Notes under the pieces: model-generated
Databases searched by the model: none
The model's input: only the letters and a program-made list of their open reading frames with translations
Told to the model about the DNA's origin: nothing
Program-made: the position numbers and the translations under genes
In this document: one piece after another, positions 7,712-16,225 of the stretch
Layout: every line of letters starts with the position of its first letter
Numbering within the stretch: the first letter of the stretch is position 1
Source of the DNA: Desulfobacteraceae bacterium
GTDB lineage: Bacteria; Desulfobacterota; DSM-4660; Desulfatiglandales; Desulfatiglandaceae
Assembly: GCA_020349865.1 (NCBI GenBank)
Contig: CP070700.1
Location: 3,513,689 to 3,536,840 of the forward strand
Length of the DNA stretch: 23,152 bases
Direction: 5' to 3'

Positions 7712-9107
7712 GTGAAATCTCCTTGATTTCGGGTTCGGGAATTAGCTTGCCGGGGTTGATGATATCATCGGGGTCAAACGCCTTTTTTATTTTACGCTCA
7801 AATTCCAGATCGTTTTCACAAAAAATGAAAGACGTTTCCCTCAGCTTTTCAATGCCGACACCATGTTCGCCGCTGATTGTCCCCCCTGCATCGGCGCAGA
7901 TTTTTAAAATCTCCGTGGATGCCTTGAGAACCCGCTCCTTTTCTTCAGAGTCCCTTTCGTCAAACATAATGAGAGGATGGAGGTTTCCATCCCCTGCATG
8001 AAACACGTTTCCAATGGGAATATCATATTTTTTACCCACTTCAATGACCTTGGCCAATACCTCTGGCAGCTTGGTGCGGGGTACTGTGCCGTCACAACAC
8101 AGGTAACTGGGTCTTACCTGACCTACAGCGCCAAAAGCGCCCTTGCGGCCTGCCCAGAGCAAGGTCCTTTCCGCCTCATCCTTTGCCAGTTTCACTTCCC
8201 GAACATTGTTTCGCCTGCAGATTTCCATAACTTTTCGGGCCTTCTTATCCATGCCCTCTGGCATGCCATCGAGTTCGATAATCAACACGGCCGCGGCGTC
8301 TAACGGATACCCCACCTTGATGGTTTTTTCCACCGCGCGCATAACCGTATTGTCCATCATCTCAAGGGTGGCAGGGACTATGCCTTCTGCAATGATGGCC
8401 GAAACCGTATTGGCGCCTTCCTCAATGGTGTCGTAGACTGCCAGCATGGTCTTGACGGCTTCGGGGACCCGTTCCAGTTTCAGCACTATTTTCGTCACAA
8501 GACCGAGCGTGCCTTCACTGCCCACAAGAATACCTATGAGATCATAGCCGGGGTTGTCCCGGGACTCTCCACCGGTCCACACCACTGTGCCATCATTGAG
8601 CACTACCTCCAGGCCCAGCACATGGTTCGCAGTGACCCCGTACTTGAGACAGTGTGGGCCGCCTGAATTTTCAGCAATATTTCCCCCAAGTGTTGAAACC
8701 TTCTGGCTCGCCGGGTCAGGCTGGTAGACAAAACCCTTCTTAAGCACCTCAGTTTGCAGATCCAGGGTGATGACACCTGGTTCCACAGTGGCGGCGCGAT
8801 TCGCAATGTCAATGTCAAGGATGCGATTCATCCGGGAGAAATGGACAATAATTCCGCCTTTAACAGGAATTGTGCCACCAGTCAGGTTGGTGCCGGACCC
8901 TCGGCCCAGGACAGGAATTTTCTCCGCATTGGCCAGAGTCATAATTTTTGACACTTCCTCAGTTGTGGCAGGCAGCACTACCACATCAGGCATTGCTTTT
9001 TCCAGGGAGGCATCATAACTATACAGTGCAAGGTCCATGTCCGAAGACAGGACGTACTCAGAACCTACGATTTCTATCAAACGCTCAATCAGTATTTGCT
9101 TTTCCAT
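7698..9107 (-). CDS. glcD: Glycolate/D-lactate oxidase catalytic FAD subunit, GlcD-like
   Basis: A 469-residue flavoprotein of standard GlcD length. The FAD-binding RGSGTNLTGG (69-78), the STLGGNIAENSGGP segment (138-151), NPGYDLIGILVGSEGTLG (185-202), the metal/substrate histidines in HAGDGNLHP (370-378) and SGEHGVG (412-418), and the closing NPGKL (451-455) are all present. It oxidises a 2-hydroxy acid to the 2-oxo acid and passes electrons through GlcF. The nearby glyoxylate-type aminotransferase favours glycolate, but D-lactate dehydrogenases share this fold and cannot be separated by eye. It is first in the operon, with GGAG ahead of ATG 9107 and a promoter 30-60 bases upstream. Confidence 0.92.
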   Translation of the reverse strand: MEKQILIERLIEIVGSEYVLSSDMDLALYSYDASLEKAMPDVVVLPATTEEVSKIMTLANAEKIPVLGRGSGTNLTGGTIPVKGGIIVHFSRMNRILDIDIANRAATVEPGVITLDLQTEVLKKGFVYQPDPASQKVSTLGGNIAENSGGPHCLKYGVTANHVLGLEVVLNDGTVVWTGGESRDNPGYDLIGILVGSEGTLGLVTKIVLKLERVPEAVKTMLAVYDTIEEGANTVSAIIAEGIVPATLEMMDNTVMRAVEKTIKVGYPLDAAAVLIIELDGMPEGMDKKARKVMEICRRNNVREVKLAKDEAERTLLWAGRKGAFGAVGQVRPSYLCCDGTVPRTKLPEVLAKVIEVGKKYDIPIGNVFHAGDGNLHPLIMFDERDSEEKERVLKASTEILKICADAGGTISGEHGVGIEKLRETSFIFCENDLEFERKIKKAFDPDDIINPGKLIPEPEIKEISHGSP

Positions 9108-9138
9108 GATGGATTACTCCACATTTAAAATTCTGGCA

Positions 9139-9168
9139 ATTTTACACATCCTAAAGAGATTCGGTCAA
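9139..9168 (-). promoter_or_regulatory. Putative sigma70-type promoter of glcDEF
   Basis: On the minus strand a -35 box TTGACC (9168-9163) and a -10 box TAAAAT (9144-9139) are separated by 18 bases. The predicted start near 9132 leaves a leader of about 25 bases that includes the GGAG ribosome site of glcD. It lies between the terminator of the upstream locus and the first gene, where a promoter is expected. Confidence 0.6.
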
Positions 9169-9202
9169 ATGGAAAAACGTGGGAATAACTTTTTTGAACA
9201 AA

Positions 9203-9229
9203 AAAAGGGGTTGCTCAGCAACCCCTTTT
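9203..9229 (-). terminator. Intrinsic terminator closing the polysaccharide locus
   Basis: A perfect stem ggggttgc / gcaacccc (9207-9214 with 9218-9225) has a 3-base loop. It is extended by A-T pairs, and on the minus strand it is followed by a run of seven T (complement of 9200-9206, interrupted once). It lies 30-56 bases after the stop of the minus-strand sugar transferase gene, so it ends that transcript and insulates the glc promoter downstream. Confidence 0.85.
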
Positions 9230-9258
9230 CGTTATTTTCCTCTAAATGGTATAAATCA

Positions 9259-11133
9259 CTAACTGAGAATAAGCTGCATCTGTTTTACCTCCACTTCAGC
9301 ACCCATTTCAACACATTGGTTCCGAATTTCCCTTTTCTTCTCCAAACCATTCTCTTTAAAGGACACAATAACCTCTTTTATATTGTGTTTTTTGATAATT
9401 TCCTTAACATCCTCCTGATTTCCAAGGACAGGATATCCTTTGATTTTCCTTCTATGTATCCTGGGGTTATCGTCAACAAAGCCCACAAGAACAAGTCCGA
9501 GATCACTATTGTTCTCAATCTCCTTCATTGCCATTTGTCCCCCAATGCCCGCGCCATAGATGAGAGTGGGTTTCCCCTTTCTGTTTCCTTTACGGATGCC
9601 TTCATCTAACATTCGAAAAGAGAGTCTGGAAAGTGAGATCAGGACCAGCATGAGGAACCAGTAGATGGCGAAAACGGCCCTGGAGAAACTCTGGAAACGA
9701 TAGATGCCGAGAAGGATGAGGATGGGCAGGACGGTTCCTATCGTGACTGCCTTTATATACCCAATAAGGTCCCTGAGACCCGTACTTTCCCATACACCTC
9801 GATAAACACCCATTATGTAAAAAGACAAGATTTGGCAGGCAATCACCACAGGCAAGGAGTTTAAAAACATATGCAAATTTTGTCCAATGGCCCCCTCAAA
9901 GCGCAAAAAATAGGCCGTATAATAGGCTACTGTAATCAAAACCAGATCCAAGAAGACTTCAAAAAGTTTTCTCCTGTAGGTGATCTCCACGATGACAGGA
10001 GTAAAAACCCCCAAACCATTGTTGGAGATGATTGATTCCTGCGGATAGACCTTTACCTTTGCCAGATATACCCAGAAAAAGAGAACAAACAAAAGGTAAA
10101 AGACAGTCACCACCAGGCTGCTCCAGACGCTGAAATATCGAATAGCGAGAGCAATAAGGCCCGAGGCCACGGCAAAGGCGTACAGGACCAAAACCGCCTT
10201 TCTTTCTGAAAGCCCAATGGCCACCATACGGTGGGAAGAATGGTCTCTTCCTCCCTGGGAGATAGGACGGCGAAACAGCTTTCGCATGAAGCTCACAAAC
10301 CCCGTATCCAATATGGGGATGAATAAGATGAAGATAGGAATAGCAATTACTGACAGCACATTCACAAAGCTCCTGCCTCCCATATGCTCGGGAGTTCCTG
10401 TCATTGTAAGGCAGGCCAGCATAAAACCTATGAACAGGCTCCCCGCATCACCCATAAAAATGGAGGCCGGGTTGAAATTATACACCAAAAATCCCAGGAT
10501 AGCGCCCAGGTATGCCGCGCTTACCAGCAATATGGGACTTCCGGTGACAATGGATTGGGGTTCCACGAAATGCCATAGAAATAGAAATGCCCCACCAATA
10601 AAGGCGATGCCGGCAGCCAGTCCATCCATGTTATCCAGCAGATTAAAGGCATTGGTGATCCCCACAACCCATAGAATGGACAAAAACAGATTGACCGTCT
10701 TGGAATCGACCCACCCCAGACGAAAGCCGAAAAACATGAAAATCGCTGTAATGATGATCTGCCCTGCCAGTTTGTGCTGAGGGTCCATGTTGAAAATATC
10801 ATCCGCCAGGCCCAAGACAAAAATGGCTGAAGCGCACAGCATCATAGGCAGATAAGGACGCCCATAGGTGGCCCAGTCAGTGAATCCGGCAGCCAGGACC
10901 CACACGATCAACGTGCAGCTAAACATGCTGACGCCGCCCAGAAGGGCCGTGGTTTTCTTATGCCATCTATTGTCCTTTGGAACAGCTACCTTGCCATAAG
11001 CGATAGCAAATTTCCTCACAAGCGGTGTCAGAACCAGTGAGATTGCAAAACTCCCTGCAAGAATCAAAAGGTGGAAATAAATCGGTAATATCTTCATAAA
11101 GCAACTTTTCGTCACATCCCAGAGCATGGACAC
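9259..11133 (-). CDS. Fusion: WecA/MraY-like sugar-1-phosphate transferase plus WbpM/CapD-like N-terminal region
   Basis: A 624-residue membrane protein in two parts. Residues about 15-330 are a polyprenyl-phosphate HexNAc-1-phosphate transferase with LADDIFN (Asp111-112), NAFNLLDNMDG (161-171), FMGDAGS (226-232) and the GRDHSSHR loop (295-302); this enzyme loads the first sugar-phosphate on undecaprenyl phosphate. Residues about 385-624 match the front of the WbpM/CapD nucleotide-sugar dehydratases: a bundle of about four membrane helices, then a Rossmann-like domain with YGAGIGG (526-532) and FVDDNPRIHRRKIKGYPVLG. The catalytic short-chain dehydrogenase domain is missing. The second half may sense or dock nucleotide sugars (inference). 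The GTG at 11133 opens the frame. ATG 11097 (MKILPIYF), right before the first membrane helix, is an equally good start. It is the last gene of the locus, before the terminator. Confidence 0.88.
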   Translation of the reverse strand: MSMLWDVTKSCFMKILPIYFHLLILAGSFAISLVLTPLVRKFAIAYGKVAVPKDNRWHKKTTALLGGVSMFSCTLIVWVLAAGFTDWATYGRPYLPMMLCASAIFVLGLADDIFNMDPQHKLAGQIIITAIFMFFGFRLGWVDSKTVNLFLSILWVVGITNAFNLLDNMDGLAAGIAFIGGAFLFLWHFVEPQSIVTGSPILLVSAAYLGAILGFLVYNFNPASIFMGDAGSLFIGFMLACLTMTGTPEHMGGRSFVNVLSVIAIPIFILFIPILDTGFVSFMRKLFRRPISQGGRDHSSHRMVAIGLSERKAVLVLYAFAVASGLIALAIRYFSVWSSLVVTVFYLLFVLFFWVYLAKVKVYPQESIISNNGLGVFTPVIVEITYRRKLFEVFLDLVLITVAYYTAYFLRFEGAIGQNLHMFLNSLPVVIACQILSFYIMGVYRGVWESTGLRDLIGYIKAVTIGTVLPILILLGIYRFQSFSRAVFAIYWFLMLVLISLSRLSFRMLDEGIRKGNRKGKPTLIYGAGIGGQMAMKEIENNSDLGLVLVGFVDDNPRIHRRKIKGYPVLGNQEDVKEIIKKHNIKEVIVSFKENGLEKKREIRNQCVEMGAEVEVKQMQLILS

Positions 11134-11167
11134 TTCTGGCCTTAGGATTCGCGTTAAAATATGTTAA

Positions 11168-12406
11168 TCAAGCTCCGTTCATCAATTCATTATATAGTAA
11201 TTTGATATCCGTTAATAGCCTTTCCATGGAATACTGTCTGTGCACAAAGGTATGTGCCCGTTTGACCATTTGAGTTGACATTTCTCTGTTTTTTAACAAA
11301 AACAGTAGGGTATTTGCTAACGCATCACCATCTTCAGAAGGAACAAGAATTCCGTTTTCTGCTAAGAGAAAACCATTGGGCATTACCTCTCTAATATCCC
11401 CCATTAAATCGCGGACGCCCCCCACATCTGTTGCCACCACAGGCTTTTTAGCGGCCATAGCCTCTATCAACGTAACGGGCGTACCTTCATTTTTTGACGT
11501 GAGGGCTAATATATCAAGTGCTTTGTAAACCGGAGCCATATTCCTTTGCCACCCTGTAAACATGACTGCATCCTGCACCCCCAAAGCTTCAGCGTATTTC
11601 ATTAGCTTCGCTCTGAGCTCTCCATCACCAACAACAACAAATCGAAAGGGATCAAGCTCGCCTCTGTCTTGCAAGTGTTTTGCAGCATCCATAAGCATAC
11701 AATGATTTTTAACCTCAGCTAATCTGCCTATTATCCCGACAAGAACTGTCTCCGGTGATTTAGATGAGAGATATCTCTCTCTGAGATTGCCCGGGTGCTT
11801 GTCACAGTTCGAAAAAGTTGAAAGGTCAAATCCCAGCGGCAGGATGCGTACACGTTCGTTATTTGCTATCCTGTATCTATAGCTAATATCATTGCGTTGA
11901 AGCGGACTTATGACTATAATTCTATCTGTGAACTTGGCCAAAAACCTTTCTATTTGAATAAACAGAAATGTTTTCAATGGACTGAAATAGCTGTGAAATG
12001 TATGTCCGTGAAACGTATGGACCAATCGGATCCTTTTCCCAGACCGAAAAGTGCTATTAATACTGACAGCCGCAAGACGTCCTAGTGTCCCTGCTTTAGC
12101 CGTGTGAGTATGAATTATGTGAGGTCTGAATCGTTTTATGGCATCCCTCAAGGCGAAAAAGGACTTCATATCATCGATTGGGGAAATCTTCCTTCCGAGT
12201 CTTGGAATAATTAGTGGTTTTATACCCTTTTCCTTGGCAAAGTAGCCCATATCTCCTTCCCAAGGACTTACTTTACCACATACCAGCATAGTTTGATATA
12301 GGTCTTTGGGAAGTTCGCTACTCAGCGAAACGGCTTGTATAGCGGGGCCGCCTACGTTGAGTCGAGCGATTATTCGTATAATGCGAGTGGGCTTCTTGGC
12401 GATCAT
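11168..12406 (-). CDS. GT4-family (GT-B) glycosyltransferase
   Basis: A 412-residue retaining glycosyltransferase. The N-terminal Rossmann domain begins RIIRIIARLNVGGPAIQA (the GG loop) and has IIHTHTAKAGTLGR (98-110). The C-terminal domain has GIIGRLAEVKNH (224-235), VVVGDGELR and the nucleotide-sugar motif NEGTPVTLIEAMA with Glu307 and Glu315 (E-x7-E). It transfers a sugar from an activated donor to a lipid-linked acceptor on the cytoplasmic face; donor and linkage cannot be read from sequence. It lies just upstream of the WecA-like fusion gene, 34 bases away, so it probably acts on the lipid carrier that enzyme primes. No clear ribosome site precedes ATG 12406. Confidence 0.92.
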   Translation of the reverse strand: MIAKKPTRIIRIIARLNVGGPAIQAVSLSSELPKDLYQTMLVCGKVSPWEGDMGYFAKEKGIKPLIIPRLGRKISPIDDMKSFFALRDAIKRFRPHIIHTHTAKAGTLGRLAAVSINSTFRSGKRIRLVHTFHGHTFHSYFSPLKTFLFIQIERFLAKFTDRIIVISPLQRNDISYRYRIANNERVRILPLGFDLSTFSNCDKHPGNLRERYLSSKSPETVLVGIIGRLAEVKNHCMLMDAAKHLQDRGELDPFRFVVVGDGELRAKLMKYAEALGVQDAVMFTGWQRNMAPVYKALDILALTSKNEGTPVTLIEAMAAKKPVVATDVGGVRDLMGDIREVMPNGFLLAENGILVPSEDGDALANTLLFLLKNREMSTQMVKRAHTFVHRQYSMERLLTDIKLLYNELMNGA

Positions 12407-12510
12407 TTATTTAAAGGGATATGAAAATTTATGAGGTTTCAGTCCGTTTATGTCTCCATTTCCACCATCAGATAGGTACCGAAAAAAAATTTGAATATTC
12501 GAAGCCTCAA

Positions 12511-13662
12511 CTAAAAGACTTTTGATCTCCAGAGAAAACTTGGAAAAAAGCCAATGGAATCACCCTTTCCAACCCGCCAAAAGAGAAAAATGCAAATAAT
12601 AAGTAAAAATGCATCTGGAATCCATACGCCTATCACTGGGGTTATAGTTCCAGTTTCACAGATGCTCCTCGCACCTGCAAAACACATATAATAAATCAGA
12701 AAAACAATTAGACTTACACCAATAGCACTTGAGCGCCCGCGGGCCTTCATCTGTGCCCCAAGCGGGACTCCAATTATTCCCATAAGAAAAACTGCCAGAG
12801 GTATGGAAAACTTTTCTAAGAGTTGAATTATCATATTATAATACTTGGCTTCTCCTTTTTGTGACTTCTTTAGTCCCTCCATTAGTTCACTTACTGACAT
12901 CTCTTTGGGTTTCTTTTTCCTTGATGCAACGGCTGCCATTATATCGTTCAATCCAATATTCAAATCATAAGTATTAAACTTAATTGTCCTAGCCGATTCC
13001 AGTTCTTTGCCAACCATGAAAATGGTGCCGTTCATAAAATGAAGAGTAATCATCTTTTCTTCAGGGTGCGAGAAAATTCGGCCCTCTTTAGCGATAATGG
13101 TGTTTACAACCCCTTGATCACGCTTGTCCACCACAAAAACATCCTTCATTAACCTTTCCTGGGTAGAAAAGCTGTTCACATAAAACACAACGCTGTCAAA
13201 GGGCTCACTGAAAATGCGTTCTTTGACACCCAAATCAGCCTTTGACTCAGCAATCTGGAAAATCAAGTCTTTAAATGACTTGTTTCCCCAGGGTACTGCA
13301 TAAATGCTAATCAGCGCTGTAAGCAAAAGACCTGCAATAGATAATACTACCACGGTGGGCAACATCTGATATAGACTTATACCACATGACTTTAAGGCGA
13401 TGATTTCACTATCCGCGGACAACCGCATAAAAGCTAAGACTACGGCCATAAGACTTACAGCAGGCAGAGCAAACACTACGAAATCAGGCATTGAGTAGAG
13501 GACCATTAGCATGACCTGCACCGCATGAACACCTTGAGTCAGAATCAACTGGGTAAGGGGAAGCATCTGGCTTGTCATAACAATAAAAACAAAGACAAAC
13601 AGGCTGGCAAAGAACGTGGGCCATATCTCATTAAAGATGTATGTATGAAGTGTTAGTTTCAA
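12511..13662 (-). CDS. lptF: LPS export permease of the LptF/LptG family (LptF type)
   Basis: A 383-residue YjgP/YjgQ-type inner-membrane permease of the LptB2FG ATP-driven lipopolysaccharide extractor. Membrane helices lie near residues 12-35, 55-78 and 98-121. A soluble beta-jellyroll domain follows (about 135-265), then three more helices in the last 100 residues. Typical stretches are RLSADSEIIALKSCGIS after helix 2 and GVPLGAQMKARGRSSAIG in the C-terminal half, and WIPD before the last helix. The start is TTG 13662, giving the expected N terminus that leads to helix 1, with AGAG 6-9 bases upstream. LptF and LptG genes usually lie side by side; no lptG is in this window. Its position in a surface polysaccharide locus fits export of LPS made with this cluster. 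Confidence 0.9.
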   Translation of the reverse strand: MKLTLHTYIFNEIWPTFFASLFVFVFIVMTSQMLPLTQLILTQGVHAVQVMLMVLYSMPDFVVFALPAVSLMAVVLAFMRLSADSEIIALKSCGISLYQMLPTVVVLSIAGLLLTALISIYAVPWGNKSFKDLIFQIAESKADLGVKERIFSEPFDSVVFYVNSFSTQERLMKDVFVVDKRDQGVVNTIIAKEGRIFSHPEEKMITLHFMNGTIFMVGKELESARTIKFNTYDLNIGLNDIMAAVASRKKKPKEMSVSELMEGLKKSQKGEAKYYNMIIQLLEKFSIPLAVFLMGIIGVPLGAQMKARGRSSAIGVSLIVFLIYYMCFAGARSICETGTITPVIGVWIPDAFLLIICIFLFWRVGKGDSIGFFPSFLWRSKVF

Positions 13663-14264
13663 ATAAATCTCTGACAGAACATCACGATTGACACGATGTT
13701 TTCTACCTCTTATCTTCTTTGGTTTTCAATTACTTGAGAATTGTGTGATGGTTTGGCTTTAATGTCTATACCCTGCCCAACACAAGAAGTCGTCAGAGGT
13801 AATTTAATATTTGCAAAAGCTGTCTATGCCGGTATGGTCAACTCTAATGGTTATCAAATATGAACTGCCTTTTGAAATTTCACTTTGCTTCCTAAAACCT
13901 CACGTATTGTCAAACAGCGATCTTCCATTTCAATTATTCAGAAAATGGGCAGATTACCTTTGCGAGACGGGTTTTTGAAGAGAATTATAATTGAATCACC
14001 TGTCTGCTCAGAATTCATGCGAGATCTTCGGTCTCCTATGTCCTCGTTTAGGGTCTGTCCATGGTATGTCCCCTGAACCCGTTAGCTCTTGTCAGGGCTC
14101 ACGCCTTAACTCGCACCTATGCATGCCCTGATCGCCTGCACAGAAAGTCGCTAGTTGCCTGTTTTAGCCTGATCCTCAAACAAAACGGTCCTTTCGCCTT
14201 CGACTTTCTGTCTTCTCAAATGCGACATTATTCCATCAAAGGATATTGTCATTGTGTGTTTATT
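13663..14264. other. 602-base stretch without a recognisable gene
   Basis: Short open frames exist on the plus strand (for example 14061-14306), but none resembles a known family and the longest runs into the end of asnB on the other strand. No tRNA, terminator or strong promoter was seen. Short phrases such as agggtctgtcc (14050-14060) and ggtatgtcccct (14063-14074) recall intergenic repeat debris, but that is only an impression. The stretch splits the polysaccharide locus into an asnB side and an lptF side, and may mark an insertion or deletion scar. Confidence 0.4.
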
Positions 14265-16202
14265 TTACCCTCCAAGCCAGCGTTCCCGCCACATTTCCCA
14301 GATTAATAACGACCACAACCGATATTGATGGTTAAGCCGGCCGGTCAAGTGCTCTTTTACTTTTTCTTCTACGACAGTATGATTTAATATACCTTCGCGT
14401 TTTAAGCGATCAGTTGATAAATAATCAGTGAGAAGATCTTTGAGCTCAGTGCGAAACCAATGATCGAGTGGTACCCCAAATCCCATCTTCGGCCGTTCAT
14501 ACAATGAAGGGGGAACATACTTAGATAATAGTTTTTTAAGAATATATTTCCCTTGACCATTTCGATACTTAAATACTTCAGGAATCTGGGCCGTAAATTC
14601 AATCACACGATGATCCAACAAAGGTACACGCACTTCAAGGCTAGCCGCCATGCTTGCGCGATCAACCTTCGTCAGCATTGCATCCGGTAAATAAGTTGTT
14701 TGATCCACATGCATCAAGCGCGACAATACAGGCCAATTCGCCGTTCGTGCAAACGATTTTTCAAATTGACTTGCTAAAAGTTTCCCACCTGTGAGGCGCA
14801 TAATATCAGTTTCGGGCCAAATACAGATGGTCATGCGGTATAATTCAGAAAGCTCTGATTGATATAGTTGATCTATCAATTTTTGCCATTTATCGTGAAA
14901 ATTGGCGACACTAAGACGTTGCGGCAGTGAAGGCAAAACAAGCTGGTAAGTGCCTTCGATCAGACGCATAGGAATGTTTGCCAGTAGCGTCGCAACGAGT
15001 TTCTTGATCGCTTGCGGAAGTGCGTTAACCCAGTTGACCATCGTTTGCGTCATCCAATAGCGCACATAACCAGCAAACTGCTCATCGCCACCGTCACCTG
15101 ATAATGCCACCGTAACTTGTGATCGCGTCAGACGGCTGATTAAAAAGGTTGGGATGGCCGAAGAATCGGCAAAAGGTTCATCATATATCTTTGGTATCTG
15201 CGGAATTGCTTCCAGCGCTTCTTGCGGGGTCACATACAATTCAGTGTGATCCGTCCCTAATTGTTGGGCAATCTGTTTAGCCCAAGGCGCTTCATTATAG
15301 GTCTTTTCTTTAAAACCGATACTGAAGGTTCTGACCGGATTTGGGTTTACTTTTTGCATGAGGGCTACGACGATGGATGAATCGATACCGCCGCTAAGCA
15401 AAGCTCCCAATGGAACATCACTTACTAAGCGGTCAGAAACAGCCTGCGTGAGAAGCACGTCCAACTTATCCAAACAGTAATCTTCACTTTTGAAACGGTC
15501 GCTGACATTCGTTTCGCCTAGTTGCGGTAATCGCCAATATGTCTGAGGATTGATGTGTTTTCCATCAAATATGAGCTGCTGTCCAGGAAGTAATTTATAT
15601 GTATTTTTAAAAATCGTATGCGGCGCTGGAATGTATTGGTAATGTAGAAACAAAGGAAGCATGCTATGATTGATTTCATGCTTGAAACCATTCAATGCCA
15701 TTAATGCTTTGAGTTCCGATGCAAATAAAAAAGTCTGCTCATCATAATAGTAATAAACGGGTTTGATACCCAATCGGTCGCGAGCCAGAAAAAAGTGACG
15801 TTTACGACGATCCCAGATCGCGATGGCAAACATGCCAATGAACTCTTGCAGGCAGTCATCTCCCCATTCAAGATAGGCCTTTAAAATGACTTCCGTGTCG
15901 CTGGCGCTCTTAAATCGATATCCACGCTTTTGAAGCTCTTTTCTCAACGCCACAAAATTATAGACTTCGCCATTATAGACAATGATGACCTGCCCGTCTT
16001 CACTTTGCATCGGCTGGTGGCCGGCTTTGGACAGATCAATAATCGATAGCCGACGGTGACCCAGCCCTACCCCATGCTCCGGGTCATTGAAAAGCCCGGC
16101 ATCATCCGGACCGCGATGCCTTAAACACTCGGTCGCCTGGGATAAGGATTCTTTCAGAAAAGGGTAATTATCAGGACTATAGTATCCAACTATTCCGCAC
16201 AT
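14265..16202 (-). CDS. asnB: Glutamine-dependent asparagine synthetase-type amidotransferase (AsnB family)
   Basis: A 645-residue two-domain enzyme. The glutaminase domain opens with the catalytic Cys2 (MCGIVGYY) and has RHRGPDD (28-34) and YNGEVYN (76-82). The synthetase domain has the PP-loop LSGGIDSS (269-276) and SGDGGDEQFAGY (368-379). It uses ATP and ammonia from glutamine to amidate a carboxylate. It is slightly longer than E. coli AsnB (554 aa) and of the type often found in exopolysaccharide and O-antigen loci, where it may amidate a uronic acid or amino-acid decoration rather than make free asparagine (inference). It follows a methyltransferase gene with 23 bases between. ATG 16202 is required for the Cys2 nucleophile, although only a weak AAGGG lies ahead. 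Confidence 0.93.
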   Translation of the reverse strand: MCGIVGYYSPDNYPFLKESLSQATECLRHRGPDDAGLFNDPEHGVGLGHRRLSIIDLSKAGHQPMQSEDGQVIIVYNGEVYNFVALRKELQKRGYRFKSASDTEVILKAYLEWGDDCLQEFIGMFAIAIWDRRKRHFFLARDRLGIKPVYYYYDEQTFLFASELKALMALNGFKHEINHSMLPLFLHYQYIPAPHTIFKNTYKLLPGQQLIFDGKHINPQTYWRLPQLGETNVSDRFKSEDYCLDKLDVLLTQAVSDRLVSDVPLGALLSGGIDSSIVVALMQKVNPNPVRTFSIGFKEKTYNEAPWAKQIAQQLGTDHTELYVTPQEALEAIPQIPKIYDEPFADSSAIPTFLISRLTRSQVTVALSGDGGDEQFAGYVRYWMTQTMVNWVNALPQAIKKLVATLLANIPMRLIEGTYQLVLPSLPQRLSVANFHDKWQKLIDQLYQSELSELYRMTICIWPETDIMRLTGGKLLASQFEKSFARTANWPVLSRLMHVDQTTYLPDAMLTKVDRASMAASLEVRVPLLDHRVIEFTAQIPEVFKYRNGQGKYILKKLLSKYVPPSLYERPKMGFGVPLDHWFRTELKDLLTDYLSTDRLKREGILNHTVVEEKVKEHLTGRLNHQYRLWSLLIWEMWRERWLGG

Positions 16203-16225
16203 TGTTAATCGAACCCTTAATTATG

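Noticed and set aside
9037..9609. 190-residue open frame on the plus strand across the terminator
   Set aside because: It overlaps glcD's start, the terminator and the end of the sugar transferase on the other strand, and the translation has no family resemblance.
10217..10780. 187-residue plus-strand open frame inside the WecA-like gene
   Set aside because: All phosphotransferase motifs lie on the minus strand there; the plus-strand translation is low-complexity and unlike known proteins.
12481..12510. A-rich run that would be a T-run on the minus strand, considered as a terminator after lptF
   Set aside because: Only an AT palindrome (gaatattc) lies nearby; there is no GC-rich stem ahead of the run.
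13929..13995. 8-base inverted repeat ttcaatta / taattgaa in the 602-base gap
   Set aside because: The arms are short and AT-rich with a 51-base loop, which is expected by chance in a region of this composition.
14050..14074. Phrases resembling REP/RAYT-type intergenic repeats
   Set aside because: The resemblance is to short GT-rich strings only; no clear stem or second copy was found in the window.
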